Below are positions 52,428 through 62,500 of a DNA stretch of 64,000 bases, piece after piece. Below the pieces are notes generated by a model. That model did not search any database. It saw only the letters and a list, made by a program, of their open reading frames with translations, and was not told the origin of the DNA. The DNA comes from Desulfovibrio aminophilus. GTDB lineage: Bacteria > Desulfobacterota > Desulfovibrionia > Desulfovibrionales > Desulfovibrionaceae. Numbering within the stretch: position 1 is the first letter of the stretch; each line of letters begins with the position of its first letter. Where the stretch lies: positions 248,001-312,000 of the forward strand of contig NZ_JAMHGA010000012.1 in assembly GCF_023660105.1 (NCBI RefSeq), read 5' to 3'. The translations under genes and the position numbers were made by a program.

Positions 52428-54125
52428 CTAGCGGTTCAAGTACAGCGGCGCAACGCGCGGGGCGTCGTCGTAGCGGTCGTGACGCCGGGAATCCTGCCGA
52501 GGATCCAGGACATTGCCGTTGGGCTCGTCCTCGGGCCGCCGGGGGGCCACGTTGCCGTTGCTCTCCAGGTTCGGGGAATACGGCCGCTTGCGGTTGAAAT
52601 AGCCGATGCGCGGGGACTCGCGGCGCTGCTCGCCGCCCTGCCCGAAGCGGGAGCCGTTGCGGCGGCCGCCCTCGCGGCGCTCGGGGCGGGAGGCCTCGCG
52701 GGGCCGCCGCTCCTGGGCCGAGGGACGGGCGTTCTCGCGGCGGTCCTCGGGACGCCGGGCGCGGGACTCGTCGCCCCGCCGGGCTTCGCGGCGCTCGGGA
52801 CGCGCGATCTGCTCACGCCGTTCAGGACGGGACGCGCCTTCGCGGCGCTCGGGGCGGGCGGACTCACGACGCTCCGCCGGGCGCTCGCGGCGCTCGCCCT
52901 TGCCCTCGGACCGGGCTTCGGCGGCGGCGCGGGGCTTGCGCTGCCCGCGCGGCGGCATGGGCGGACGGGCGAACTCGGTGTCGCGGGCCGGGGCCGGAAC
53001 GTCGTAGTCGAAGCCGTCCACGTTACGGCGCGGCAGCGGCTTGCCCAGGACGCGCTCGATGGCGCGGATCATGGTCGCGTCGTCGCGGGTCACGAAGGTG
53101 TGCGCCTCGCCGGTGCGCTCGGCGCGGCCGGTGCGGCCGATGCGGTGGGTGTAGGCCTCGGCCGTGTCCGGGATGTCGTAGTTGATGACGTGCTCCACCA
53201 GGCTCACGTCGATGCCCCGGGCCGCGATGTCCGTGGCCACGAGGATGCGGTGCTTGCCCACGCGGAACCCGTCCAGGGCGGCCTGGCGCTTGTTCTGCGA
53301 GAGGTTGCCCTGGATGGAGGCCGCGGCGTGCCCGGCCTTGAGCAGCTGCTCGCCCACGCGGCGGGCGCGGTGCTTGGTGCGCGTGAACACGAGCACGGAG
53401 CCGGTGTCCAGGCGCTTGAGCATCTCCAGCAGGAGCGGAGTCTTGAGATGCTGGGCCACGGGATAGACCGCGTGGGACACCGTGGCGGCCGGGGCGATCC
53501 GGCCCACGCGCACGGTCACGGGATCGCTCAGGATCTCCTGGGCCAGACCCCGGATGTCCTCGGGCATGGTGGCCGAGAAGAGCAGGGTCTGCCGTTCCTT
53601 GGGAAGATGGGTCAGGATCTTGCGGATGGGCGGCAGGAAGCCCATGTCGAACATGTGGTCGGCCTCGTCCAGGACGAGCACCTCCACGGAGGACAAGTCC
53701 ACGTTGCGCTGGTCCAGATGGTCCAGCAGGCGGCCCGGGCAGGCCACCAGGAGGTCCACGCCGTTGCGCAGCTTCTGGGTCTGGGGGGCGTAGCCCACGC
53801 CGCCGTAGATGGAGGCGAAGCGCAGGCCCGTGTTGCGGCCCAGGTCGCGGGCCGAGTCCGCGATCTGCTCGGCCAGCTCGCGGGTAGGGGCCACCACCAG
53901 GGCGCGGGGGGCCCGGCCCTTGCGTTCGCCCTGGAGCAGACGGTTCAGGATGGGGAGCATGAAGGCAGCGGTCTTGCCGGTGCCGGTCTGGGCCAGGCCC
54001 ATGACGTCGCGGCCCTGCATGACCGGCGGGATGGCCTGTTCCTGGATCGGGGTCGGGGCCACGTAGCCCAGGGCGCGGATATTCGCATCAAAACACGGAG
54101 CCAACTGAAAAGACTGGAAATTCAA
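52428..54125 (-). CDS. DEAD-box ATP-dependent RNA helicase with Arg/Glu repeat tail
   Basis: The 565-residue protein has a Q motif region TPIQEQAIP, motif I AQTGTGKT, DEAD at 153-156, SAT at 184-186, and HRIGRTGRA. It is of the RhlE/DeaD group and should remodel rRNA or mRNA. From about residue 370 on it is low-complexity, rich in Arg and Glu, with the hexamer RPERRE repeated four times, a likely RNA-binding or condensate-forming tail. It has a long 5' leader (see the promoter at 54347-54375), suggesting cold-shock type control. Confidence 0.93.
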   Translation of the reverse strand: MNFQSFQLAPCFDANIRALGYVAPTPIQEQAIPPVMQGRDVMGLAQTGTGKTAAFMLPILNRLLQGERKGRAPRALVVAPTRELAEQIADSARDLGRNTGLRFASIYGGVGYAPQTQKLRNGVDLLVACPGRLLDHLDQRNVDLSSVEVLVLDEADHMFDMGFLPPIRKILTHLPKERQTLLFSATMPEDIRGLAQEILSDPVTVRVGRIAPAATVSHAVYPVAQHLKTPLLLEMLKRLDTGSVLVFTRTKHRARRVGEQLLKAGHAAASIQGNLSQNKRQAALDGFRVGKHRILVATDIAARGIDVSLVEHVINYDIPDTAEAYTHRIGRTGRAERTGEAHTFVTRDDATMIRAIERVLGKPLPRRNVDGFDYDVPAPARDTEFARPPMPPRGQRKPRAAAEARSEGKGERRERPAERRESARPERREGASRPERREQIARPERREARRGDESRARRPEDRRENARPSAQERRPREASRPERREGGRRNGSRFGQGGEQRRESPRIGYFNRKRPYSPNLESNGNVAPRRPEDEPNGNVLDPRQDSRRHDRYDDAPRVAPLYLNR

Positions 54126-54340
54126 AGTACTTCCTTTGGTTGAAATGGGCCCGGCGCACCACGAGGCCGCGGGGCGATGATCGGGTCAATCGGAAGTCGG
54201 GGGCTGCCGGCCGCTTCGAGATTGCTCAATCGGGGTCAGGGTCGCGTTCGGCAGGGACAGGCTGGAGATGGGGTGCGGGGTTTTGCAGCGCAAACCGCGC
54301 CTCGCAGGCAAGCATGCCGCGCCCGGGATCACTCCCGGAC
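54126..54340 (-). promoter_or_regulatory. Long structured 5' leader of the helicase gene
   Basis: About 215 bases lie between the predicted transcription start and the ATG. A hairpin (CCGGGA/TCCCGG, 54323-54338) sits at the very 5' end and a second one (GGTTT..AAACC) near 54272-54290. No protein gene is seen. Such leaders are typical for cold-induced DEAD-box helicase genes. Confidence 0.45.
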
Positions 54341-54346
54341 AGCGGC

Positions 54347-54375
54347 ACTTTAAGCACGGGTCGCCGGGCTGTCAA
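54347..54375 (-). promoter_or_regulatory. Sigma70 promoter of the DEAD-box helicase gene
   Basis: Minus strand: perfect TTGACA (54370-54375), spacer of exactly 17, then TAAAGT (54347-54352). Confidence 0.6.
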
Positions 54376-54457
54376 TACGAAAAATCGTCACCAACCCTTT
54401 TCCCACCCGCCGCGCGACCGCCACCAGAGCGACCCGGAACCAGGCTAGACACAGCGC

Positions 54458-54664
54458 ATGAACGCTGAATTCCTCAAGACGTTTCAGGCCGCGCGGGAGA
54501 GCAGCCGCCGCCTCCGCCGCAGCGTCTACCTCATCCGCTGGAACGGCCAGATCGTGCACTCCTTCCGCCGCCCGGTTCAGCCCGGCTGCGAGGTGCTCCT
54601 GCGCGTGGCCCCCTGGACCCGGCTGGAGGACATTCCGGCCCGGGTGCTGGCCCTGGCCTCCTGA
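54458..54664 (+). CDS. Small hypothetical protein, 68 aa
   Basis: The frame has typical high-GC codon use and encodes a basic N-terminal helix (FQAARESSRRLRRSVYLIRW) and a short beta-like rest. No strong Shine-Dalgarno is seen. It could be real but small; no family is recognised. Confidence 0.45.
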   Translation: MNAEFLKTFQAARESSRRLRRSVYLIRWNGQIVHSFRRPVQPGCEVLLRVAPWTRLEDIPARVLALAS

Positions 54665-54685
54665 CGGCCTCGGCCGTCCGCGCCC

Positions 54686-54997
54686 CTACTTCACCACCAG
54701 GTGGTTGACCACGGTCTTCACGCCCTTGCACCCGGAGGCCACCCGGCCCGCCGTGGCCATCTGCTCCTTGGTGTCCACAAACCCGCTCAGCAGGACGCGG
54801 CCCTTGAAGGTCTCCACCTCGATCTGGAAGAACTTCAGGGTCGGCTCCTTGAGAATGGCCGCGTTGACGCGGGTGGTGATGGCCGTGTCGTCGAAATATT
54901 CGCCGGTGCTCTCGCGCTGCTTGGTGCCCGCGCAGCCCAGCAGGACGAGCATCGCGAGCGAACCAAGGACCAGAAGAAGGCGGCGTCGATCCAGCAT
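54686..54997 (-). CDS. BON-domain lipoprotein
   Basis: A 103-residue protein with lipobox LLGC (Cys22) and one BON domain (DDTAITTRVNAAILKEPTLK, then GRVLLSGFVDTKEQ and VKTVVNHLVV). Like OsmY or YraP it should attach to the outer membrane and help envelope integrity under stress. The ATG at 54997 has GGAG upstream. It is convergent with the small 68-residue gene. Confidence 0.87.
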   Translation of the reverse strand: MLDRRRLLLVLGSLAMLVLLGCAGTKQRESTGEYFDDTAITTRVNAAILKEPTLKFFQIEVETFKGRVLLSGFVDTKEQMATAGRVASGCKGVKTVVNHLVVK

Positions 54998-55239
54998 CGG
55001 AGTCTCCTTGAGTCAGGGTGTCGAAACATGGTCACGGCCCAGACGGCCGGGACGACATATCAACATACCTATCCGATCCCGGGATGATGTCAAACCACCG
55101 GCGAATCCCCTCCCGGCCTGATCCCGCGCCGGTCGTCATCTCCTCGTTCCACTGGACTTTTTTCCCAGGCTGGCTATTCTTTGAGCTAAGCCCGAGCCCG
55201 CCATGGCGCGGCCGGGCACGACCACATGCCGGAGGAATC

Positions 55240-55527
55240 ATGAACGAGGATAAGGAACGATTCGGCGTGAACCTTGAGGAGCAGCTCAAGGACTGGCAGA
55301 GCAAGCTCGACGAGTCCAAGAAGCGCGCCGAAACCAAGGGCGCGGACTTCCTGGCGCGCTACAACGCGGAGACGGAAAAGCTGGCCTCCCTGTACGAGGA
55401 CGTGCGCTACCGGCTGAAGCTCCTGCGCATGAGCAGCGGCGACGCCTGGACCGAGATGCGCGCGGGAATCGAAAAGGCGGCCGGAGAGTTGAAGAAGGCC
55501 ATCAACGGAGCCCTGGAAAAATTCTAG
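55240..55527 (+). CDS. Coiled-coil stress-response-like protein, 95 aa
   Basis: The protein is a single charged helical chain ([19 protein letters not shown] ... [15 protein letters not shown]-like end), similar in layout to small sll1863-type stress proteins and without signal peptide. GGAGG precedes the ATG at 55240. It lies 17 bases upstream of the rubredoxin gene and is probably co-transcribed with it. Family assignment is by shape only. Confidence 0.7.
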   Translation: MNEDKERFGVNLEEQLKDWQSKLDESKKRAETKGADFLARYNAETEKLASLYEDVRYRLKLLRMSSGDAWTEMRAGIEKAAGELKKAINGALEKF

Positions 55528-55544
55528 CCGACAAGGAGGACTTC

Positions 55545-55712
55545 ATGGCCAAGGCGAGCAAGTACGCCTGCCCCTGCGGATACGTCTACGACCCCGAGGT
55601 CGGGGACTACGAACACGGCATCAAGCCCGGCACGCCCTTCGAGGAGCTGCCCGACGACTGGGTCTGCCCCAAGTGCGGCGCGGAGAAGGAATACTTCGAA
55701 AAGGAAGACTGA
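55545..55712 (+). CDS. Rubredoxin with shortened first Cys motif (CxC)
   Basis: The 55-residue protein is a rubredoxin by [19 protein letters not shown] and [12 protein letters not shown]. The first iron ligand pair reads [11 protein letters not shown]9-x-C11, instead of CxxC; the second is C41-x-x-C44. It carries a single iron as an electron carrier if the site still folds. AAGGAGG is upstream. It follows the coiled-coil gene and ends in a strong terminator. Confidence 0.92.
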   Translation: MAKASKYACPCGYVYDPEVGDYEHGIKPGTPFEELPDDWVCPKCGAEKEYFEKED

Positions 55713-55737
55713 ACGGACGACACGGACGGCCGCACGC

Positions 55738-55767
55738 GGCCCCTCCCTTCCGGGAGGGGCCTTTTTC
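55738..55767 (+). terminator. Terminator after rubredoxin
   Basis: GGCCCCTCCC and GGGAGGGGCC arms around TTCC with a TTTTT tail. Confidence 0.9.
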
Positions 55768-55838
55768 TTCGGCCTTGCCTTTTTGCCCGCGCGCTCCCAT
55801 AATTTCGTCATGGGTCCCAATCCGAGGAGGACACCCCG

Positions 55839-56465
55839 ATGAGCAAGCTGCTGTACATCAAGGCCTCGCCCCGGGGGGAGCGCTCGCACTCCCTGGCCGT
55901 GGCCGAGGAATTCGTGCGGGCTTACGCCTCGCTGCATCCCGCCGAGGCCGTGGAGACACGCGACCTGTTCCGCATGTCCCTGCCCGCGCTGGACGGCGAG
56001 GTCCTGCGCGTGAAGTACAACATCATGCACGGCAAGGAGAGCACGGCCGAGGAAAAGGCCCGCTGGAAGGCCGTGGAGGACGTCATCGCGGACTTCAAGA
56101 GCGCGGACAAGCTCGTCTTCGCCGTACCCATGTGGAACTTCAACATCCCATACGTCCTCAAGCACTACCTGGACGTGATCTGCCAGCCGTCCTACACCTT
56201 CGCGGCCGGCCCCGAGGGCTACAAGGGCCTCTGCTCGGCCCGGGTCTTCATCGTCTACGCCCGGGGCGGCGAATATCCGGCCACGGGCGCGGCCCAGGAC
56301 ATCTATGATTTCCAGTCCACGTATCTGGAGTTCCAGCTCCGCTTCCTGGGGCTCACGGACATTCAAAGCGTCATCGTCCAGCCCACCCTGCGCGGGCCCG
56401 AGGCGCGCGACTCGTCCAAGCAGGCGGCCCTCAAGCAGGCCCTGGAGATCGTCACGACCTTCTAG
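55839..56465 (+). CDS. azoR: FMN-dependent NADH-azoreductase AzoR
   Basis: A 208-residue flavodoxin-fold quinone/azo reductase. The FMN site is seen as KASPRGERSHSLAVAEEF, PMWNFNIPYVLKHYLD and the substrate segment YARGGEYPATGAAQD. The physiological role is likely two-electron quinone reduction. The start has GAGGA upstream. It is followed by a separate long gene after 48 bases. Confidence 0.93.
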   Translation: MSKLLYIKASPRGERSHSLAVAEEFVRAYASLHPAEAVETRDLFRMSLPALDGEVLRVKYNIMHGKESTAEEKARWKAVEDVIADFKSADKLVFAVPMWNFNIPYVLKHYLDVICQPSYTFAAGPEGYKGLCSARVFIVYARGGEYPATGAAQDIYDFQSTYLEFQLRFLGLTDIQSVIVQPTLRGPEARDSSKQAALKQALEIVTTF

Positions 56466-56513
56466 CCGGACAGCCGCACGCCGTCCGGCCGCACAGCGGC
56501 GGAACACGCGCAT

Positions 56514-59500
56514 ATGCACCTCCCCCCTCCCCTCCGCGCCCTGCTCGAACGACGCCTGTTCCGGGCCGGGCTCTGGCTGCTGGCCGCGATCCTGGCCTGG
56601 GGCGCCCTGGCTGGGCTCATCGCCCCGCCCATCCTGCGTTCGGTCCTGGAAAAGGAACTGAGTCAGGCCCTGGGCAACACGACCACCCTCGAACGGGTGG
56701 GCATCAACCCCTATACCCTGAGCATCGGGCTGGAAGGCATCGCCGTGCCCCTGCCGGACGGCTCCCCGTTCGCCCGGGCCGAGCTTCTGGAACTGCGCCT
56801 GAGTCCGGAAAGCCTGCTCAAGCTGGCCCCGGTGCTGAGCGGCGTCCGCCTGGTCCGGCCGGAGATCGATCTGGCGCTGCGGCCGGACGGCAAGCTGTCG
56901 CCCATGGACTTCGCCCCGGCCCCCGCGCCCCAGGCCGCTCCCGAGGATCCCTTTGAGATCAAGCTCACCGAACTGGAGCTGGTGGACGGCCGCATCGCCT
57001 TCGACGACCAGCTCTTCTCGGCCAAGCACGAGATTTCCGAGCTGAACCTCTTCGTGCCCGTGGCCTCCACCCTGCAACAGGACCGCGAGCAGCCCATCGC
57101 CCCCCGGCTGACCGCCCTGGTGGACGGCAAGCCGCTGCGGGCCGACGCGAACCTGACCCCCTTCGCCGCGCGCGGCCGCAACATCATCAGCGCCAACCTC
57201 GCCGCGCTCTCGGTGAGCCGACTCACTCCCTATCTCCAGCGGGTCGCGCCGCTGACGCTGGCGGGCGGCGAACTCAGCCTGGACGTGGGCCTGGGCATGG
57301 AAAAGACGCCCAACGGCGACTCCACCATGCTCCTCAACGCGGGCCTGCGGCTCAAGGACATCGATCTGCGGACTCCGGCCAAGGGCGAACTCCTGCGCCT
57401 CGCCGGGGCCGAGATCGGCCTGAACTGGGACATCTTCGGCGAGACCGGACTCGTCCTGTCCGAGGCGGTCATCACCAATCCCTCCCTGACCCTGGCCCGC
57501 AAGGAAGACGGCGGCCTGGAGCTGCTGGACTGGCTCCCGAGCCAGAACGGCAAGAAGGACAAGGCCGCCAAGCCCATGCCCGTGCTCCTGAAACACCTGG
57601 CCCTCACGGGCGGCAGGGTGGCCTGGACCGACCGCTCCCTGCCCGGACCGTTCACGGCCGAGGCCACGGACATCGCGCTCACGCTCACGAACCTGAATCC
57701 CGCCTCGGCCAAGCCCGGAGCCTGCGAGTTCTCCTGCTCCCTGGCCGGTGGCGGAAGCCTGAACATCACGGGCGGCATCGCGCCGAGCCCCCTGTCCCTG
57801 GGCCTGAAGGTCGCGGTGGACGGCTTGGCGCTCAAGCCCCTGGCCCCCCTGCTGCCCCGGCCGTTGCGCCTGGAGGACGGCAGCCTGAAGACCGAGGCCC
57901 GGATGCGTTACGCCGCGGCCGGGTCCTCGCCAGGGTTCCGCCTGGAGGACGGCAGCCTCGACCTTTCCTCCCTGGCCCTGGGCCTGGAGCAGGCCAAGGG
58001 CGTGCTCGTCAGCCTGGGAGCGCTGCGGGCCACTGGCGTCACCGCGACCCCGGACGAGCAGAGCGCCGGGGAAATCAGCCTGACCGACCTGAGCCTCACG
58101 GACCAGGGGCGGCCCGCGGCACGGCTGGCCTCCCTGGCCCTGACCGACTGCCGGGTCGGCCCGGGCCGCGAGGGTTACGCCGCGAAATCATTGGTCCTGA
58201 ACCAGCCCGTGCTGGGCGCCAGACGCGACGCCGAGGGCCGGATCAGCCTGCTCCAGCTGATCGACAAGCTCATCGGCCCCACGGAGAAGAAGGAGGAAGG
58301 AAAGAAGCCGGAGGCCGCGCCCCAGGCGACGGCCGGAGAACAGCCGCGCGTCCGGCTGGACCTGCTGGAAGTCAAGCGCGGACGGGTGTTCCTGAGCGAC
58401 GCCCTGGGCGTGAAGGCCCGCGTGGACAACCTCGCCGTGCAGGCCCGGAACCTGGACACCGCCGCCACGACCCCCAGCCCGGTGCGCCTGGAGGCCCTGG
58501 TCAACGGCTCCCCGCTCACGGGCGAGGGCACGCTGCTGCTCACGCCCCAGGGCGCGGACGTGGAGGCCCGCGCCGGACTGGACGCCCTGGACCTGGCCCC
58601 CTTCTCCCCCCTGGCCCAGCATTACCTGGGCTACGCCATCGCCCGCGGCCGCCTGAGCCTGGACAGCACGCTGCGGCTCAAGGACCGAAACATCGCCCTG
58701 GACCAACGCATCCGGCTGCTGAACTTCGACCTGGGCGAACAGACGCCCTCGCCGGACGCCATCGACGCGCCGGTCAAGCTGGGCCTGGCCCTGCTCAAGG
58801 ACAGCAAGAACGACATCGACATCCAGCTGCCCATCAACGGCAACCTGGACAACCCGGAATTCGGCACGGGCAGCATCGTCCGCAAGGCCGTCGGCAACCT
58901 GCTCCTCTCGGTGGTGACCTCGCCCTTCGCCATCATCGGCGGCCTGCTGGGCGGCTCCAGCGGCAGCAACCTGGAGTACGTGGCCTTCACCCCCGGCGAC
59001 GACCGCCTGAGCCAGTCCAACCGCGAGGCCCTCAAGCAGGTGGCGGACCTCATGAAGTCGCGCCGTTCGCTGACGCTGGGCCTCGTGCCCCAGGCCGACG
59101 AGAACGACCGGGAAAGCCTGGGCGAGGCCTATGTCCGCCGCCGCATGCGCGAGGAGCGCTTCAACGACCTCTCGCGCAAGGAACAGGCCGCCACCAGCGT
59201 GGACGAGATGCGCTGGAAGCCCGGCAGCGAGGAGGCCGCCGACCTGCTCTTCAAGGTCTACAAGGAGGAGCCCATCGACAAGCCGCGCAACCTCATCGGC
59301 ATGGTCAAGGAGCTGTCCTACCAGGAGATGTACAAGGCCGTGGCCGATTCCCGGCCCACGGACGACGCGGCCCTGCACACCCTGGGGCAGGCCCGGGCCC
59401 AGGCCGTCCGCGACGCCTTGGTGGCGATCGACCCCGCCCTGGCCCCGCGCATCACCATTCGGCCCACGGCGGTGCCCGGCGCGGGCCCGCGCGTGCTCCT

Positions 59501-59516
59501 CGGTTCCGGCGACTGA
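56514..59516 (+). CDS. DUF748/AsmA-like envelope protein, 1000 aa
   Basis: After an N-terminal membrane helix (LWLLAAILAWGALAGLIAP) the protein is a long chain of beta strands typical of AsmA/TamB-like lipid-transfer proteins, with the DUF748 repeats KLTELELVDGRIAFDD and RLDLLEVKRGRVFLSDA. Near the C-terminus an OmpA-like stretch appears (DRLSQSNREALKQVADLMK). It probably spans the periplasm and aids lipid or LPS movement. It ends in a very strong bidirectional terminator. Confidence 0.85.
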   Translation: MHLPPPLRALLERRLFRAGLWLLAAILAWGALAGLIAPPILRSVLEKELSQALGNTTTLERVGINPYTLSIGLEGIAVPLPDGSPFARAELLELRLSPESLLKLAPVLSGVRLVRPEIDLALRPDGKLSPMDFAPAPAPQAAPEDPFEIKLTELELVDGRIAFDDQLFSAKHEISELNLFVPVASTLQQDREQPIAPRLTALVDGKPLRADANLTPFAARGRNIISANLAALSVSRLTPYLQRVAPLTLAGGELSLDVGLGMEKTPNGDSTMLLNAGLRLKDIDLRTPAKGELLRLAGAEIGLNWDIFGETGLVLSEAVITNPSLTLARKEDGGLELLDWLPSQNGKKDKAAKPMPVLLKHLALTGGRVAWTDRSLPGPFTAEATDIALTLTNLNPASAKPGACEFSCSLAGGGSLNITGGIAPSPLSLGLKVAVDGLALKPLAPLLPRPLRLEDGSLKTEARMRYAAAGSSPGFRLEDGSLDLSSLALGLEQAKGVLVSLGALRATGVTATPDEQSAGEISLTDLSLTDQGRPAARLASLALTDCRVGPGREGYAAKSLVLNQPVLGARRDAEGRISLLQLIDKLIGPTEKKEEGKKPEAAPQATAGEQPRVRLDLLEVKRGRVFLSDALGVKARVDNLAVQARNLDTAATTPSPVRLEALVNGSPLTGEGTLLLTPQGADVEARAGLDALDLAPFSPLAQHYLGYAIARGRLSLDSTLRLKDRNIALDQRIRLLNFDLGEQTPSPDAIDAPVKLGLALLKDSKNDIDIQLPINGNLDNPEFGTGSIVRKAVGNLLLSVVTSPFAIIGGLLGGSSGSNLEYVAFTPGDDRLSQSNREALKQVADLMKSRRSLTLGLVPQADENDRESLGEAYVRRRMREERFNDLSRKEQAATSVDEMRWKPGSEEAADLLFKVYKEEPIDKPRNLIGMVKELSYQEMYKAVADSRPTDDAALHTLGQARAQAVRDALVAIDPALAPRITIRPTAVPGAGPRVLLGSGD

Positions 59517-59526
59517 GCCGGGCGTG

Positions 59527-59576
59527 ACGAAATGAAAAGCCCCGGTCCGCGAGCGGACCGGGGCTTTTCATTTCGT
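59527..59576. terminator. Perfect 24-bp-arm bidirectional terminator
   Basis: ACGAAATGAAAAGCCCCGGT plus four more bases pair perfectly with the sequence from 59553 on, leaving a 2-base centre. It separates the DUF748 gene from the convergent PEP synthase gene. Confidence 0.92.
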
Positions 59577-59588
59577 GTGTCCCTGGAC

Positions 59589-62500
59589 CTAGAAGGTCTT
59601 GGCGCGCTGGGCTTCCAGCGCCTTGGCCTGCTCCACGAAGTCCGCGAACCCGGCATGGTGCAGGGCGTTGGCCACGGTCTGGTTCCAGTCCCAGCTGGCG
59701 TAGATCACCGGCTTGTGGAAGGTGGCCCGGAACTGGTCCATCTCCTGGCGGTAGAACTGCTCCTTGGCCGTCTCCATGTGGTCGCGGAGCTGCTCGGCGA
59801 AACGGTCCAGCTCGCCCTCGTACCACTCCATGAGGTCCTCGGGGCTCTTGTACTTCTTGAGGATGTGGCCGTAGCCGTTGTCCTCCAGAAGCTTCTTCAG
59901 CCGGTTGAAATGCTGGAGCTTGATCCAGGGGCCCAGCTCGGAGCAGGAGATGTTCTCGGACTCCACCGCGCCCATGTCGATCTTGGTCTGATGGTAGGTG
60001 TCCGGCACCACCGAGGCCGAGACGATGCCCGCGATGGCCACCAGGCCGCGCAGAATGACGCTGTTGGACACGCCCTGGCCGCAGAAGCCGACCTTCTTGC
60101 CGTACTTCTGGCCCGCGAAGATCGTGACCAGGATGGCCCAGACCACCGCCGGATCCTCCTCGTCGTAGATGTGCTGGAGCCGGGCGTTGTCGCGGTCCGT
60201 GGCCAGGACCATCTGGGTCATGTCGTTGGATCCCAGGGAGAAGCCGTCCACCTCCTGGAGGAACTCCTTGCAGAGGATGGCGTTGGACGGAATCTCGGAC
60301 ATGAGGATGAGCTTGAGCCCGTCCTTGCCGGACTGGATGTTGTGCACCTGCTTCAGGTAGCGCTTCATGCTGCGGGCCTCTTCCAGGGTGCGCACGAAGG
60401 GCAGCATGAGGCAGAGGTTCTTGCCGCCGAAGATGCCCCGGGCCAGCTTGAAGGCTTCCAGTTCCCAGTCATGGATGTTGCGGGACACGCCCCGGTAGCC
60501 GAGCATGGGGTTGTCCTCGTGCACCTCGAACAGGGAGCCGCCAAGGAGGTTGCGGTACTCGTTGGACTTGAAGTCCGTGGTCCGGTAGACGATGTCCTTG
60601 CCGTAGAAGGCCATGGCGAACAGGGCCAAGCCCTGGGACAGGGTCTGGATGTAGTTCTCCTTGCCGGTGCGGAAGCCGCGCGAGTCGAGCAGCTTCTTGA
60701 TCCGGTAGGAGAGCGTGCGGGCCTCGTCCATCTCGGACTCAAGGCCCATCTTCAGGGCCACTTCCTCGCGCAGGGCGCGGATGCGGTCCAAAACCTCCAG
60801 GACCTTGGGATCGTCCTTGACCCGGGCCATGTAGGCCTGCGCCTCGCGATCATGGTCCTGGTACAGCTTGAGGGCCTCGGGGTCGTTGGCCGGAACGGAT
60901 TCCAGCAGGTCGAAGTGGCCCAGGACCACGGCCATGTGGGTGGCAAGGTCCACGGAAGTCTTCAGGGTGTCCAGGCGGTCGGTGGCGTTCTCGATGCACT
61001 CGTCGAGCCGCTTCTCCAGCTCGCGCATGCGGCGGTGCTGGGCCAGGACCTCGTCGGTGCCCCGGGCTCCCGCGCCCTCGGACAGGGCCTCCATCTCGCG
61101 GGACAGGCCGGTGAGCCGTCCCACGTAGCTCCGCAGGGAGAGATGCATGGAGATCAGGCCCGAGGCCAGCTGGTCCTTCATCACCTTGGTCAGGTGCGAA
61201 TCCAGCTCCTTGAGCTTCTCCTGCACGAGCCGGTCCAGTGTGCCGTTGTCGTAGGCCTCCAGGGCCAGCGGGTGGACGCTGATGTTGCCGAGCATGAACT
61301 CGGCGCGCAGCAGACCGACCTCGAAGTCCGGCACGTTGCGCAGGCGCGAAAGGAACAGGGCCTGGCCCACGTCGGCCAGGATGAGGCCCACCTTGGTCTT
61401 GGTGGTGGGCAGCGTGCTCACGTCGATCTCGCCGCCCACCTCGACGAGCGGGAGCATGCCCCGGTAGACCCGGCCGCGCGAGCCGTCCACCGTGACCTCC
61501 GTGCCGTCCAGGGCGCGCAGGGCCTCCAGGCGCTGGATGCCGATGACCGCCGGGATGCCCAGCTCGCGGGAGGTGATGGCCGCGTGGCTCGTGTCGCCGC
61601 CGACGTCGGCCAGGATGGCCGAGGCGATGCGCATGCCCGGGACCATGTCCGGGTCCGTGCGGTCGGCGGCCAGGATGTCGCCCTTGTTGACCTTGTTCAG
61701 CTCCAGGGCCGAGCGCAGGAAGCGCACCGTGCCCTGCCCCGCGCCGCGGGACGCGCCGTTGCCCTCGACGATGATCTCGGCGTCGGCGACGTGCTTGGGG
61801 TCCACCTCGCGGCGGCGCATGAAGATGGTGTGCGGATGGTTCTCCAGCTCCTCGTTCCAACGGGTCTCGGGCCGGGCCTGCACGAACCAGAGGCGGTCCG
61901 AGGAGTCGATGCAGAACTCGGTGTCCATGATGATCCCGCCGTAGGCCTTGGAGATGGCCCGCACGCCGCGCGCCACCTCTTCCGCCTGGGCCAGGGACAG
62001 GGACCAGCGGTAGACGAGGTTCTCCTCCACCTTGACGAGCTTGGTGCCGGAGCGGTCGTCCTCGTAGACGATCTTGCGCTCCTTGCAGCCCATGTAGCGG
62101 ACCACGACCTCGGAGCCGTCGTCGCGCTGGAAGACATAGAACTTGTCCGGGGTGACCATGCCGCCCACGACGGCCTCGCCCAGGCCGTAGCTGGCGTCGA
62201 TGGAGACCAGGTCATTGCGGTCGGTGCCCCGGCAGCCGGTGGCCGTGTCGGCGGAGAAGGCCGTGCCGGAGATCACCGGGTTGATCATGCGCATGATGCA
62301 CACCGAGAGCGAGGTGCCCTCGATGGCCCATTCCTTCTTGGCCTGCTCGGCCAGCTCGTCGTTGCCGGTGGCCTCGGCCTGGATCACGGCGTCCAGGATG
62401 GCCTCGCGGCGGTAGGTCATGCTGCGCAGGTTGTAGGCCGAGGAGCAGTCCCAGTGGTAGGCTTCCACCACCTGGTCCTCGCCCACGATGTTCAGGTAGG

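Noticed and set aside
52660-52880. Repeated GC-rich units that might look like a short repeat array
   Set aside because: The repeats are in frame and encode RPERRE units of the helicase tail; there are no spacers of constant length and no cas genes.
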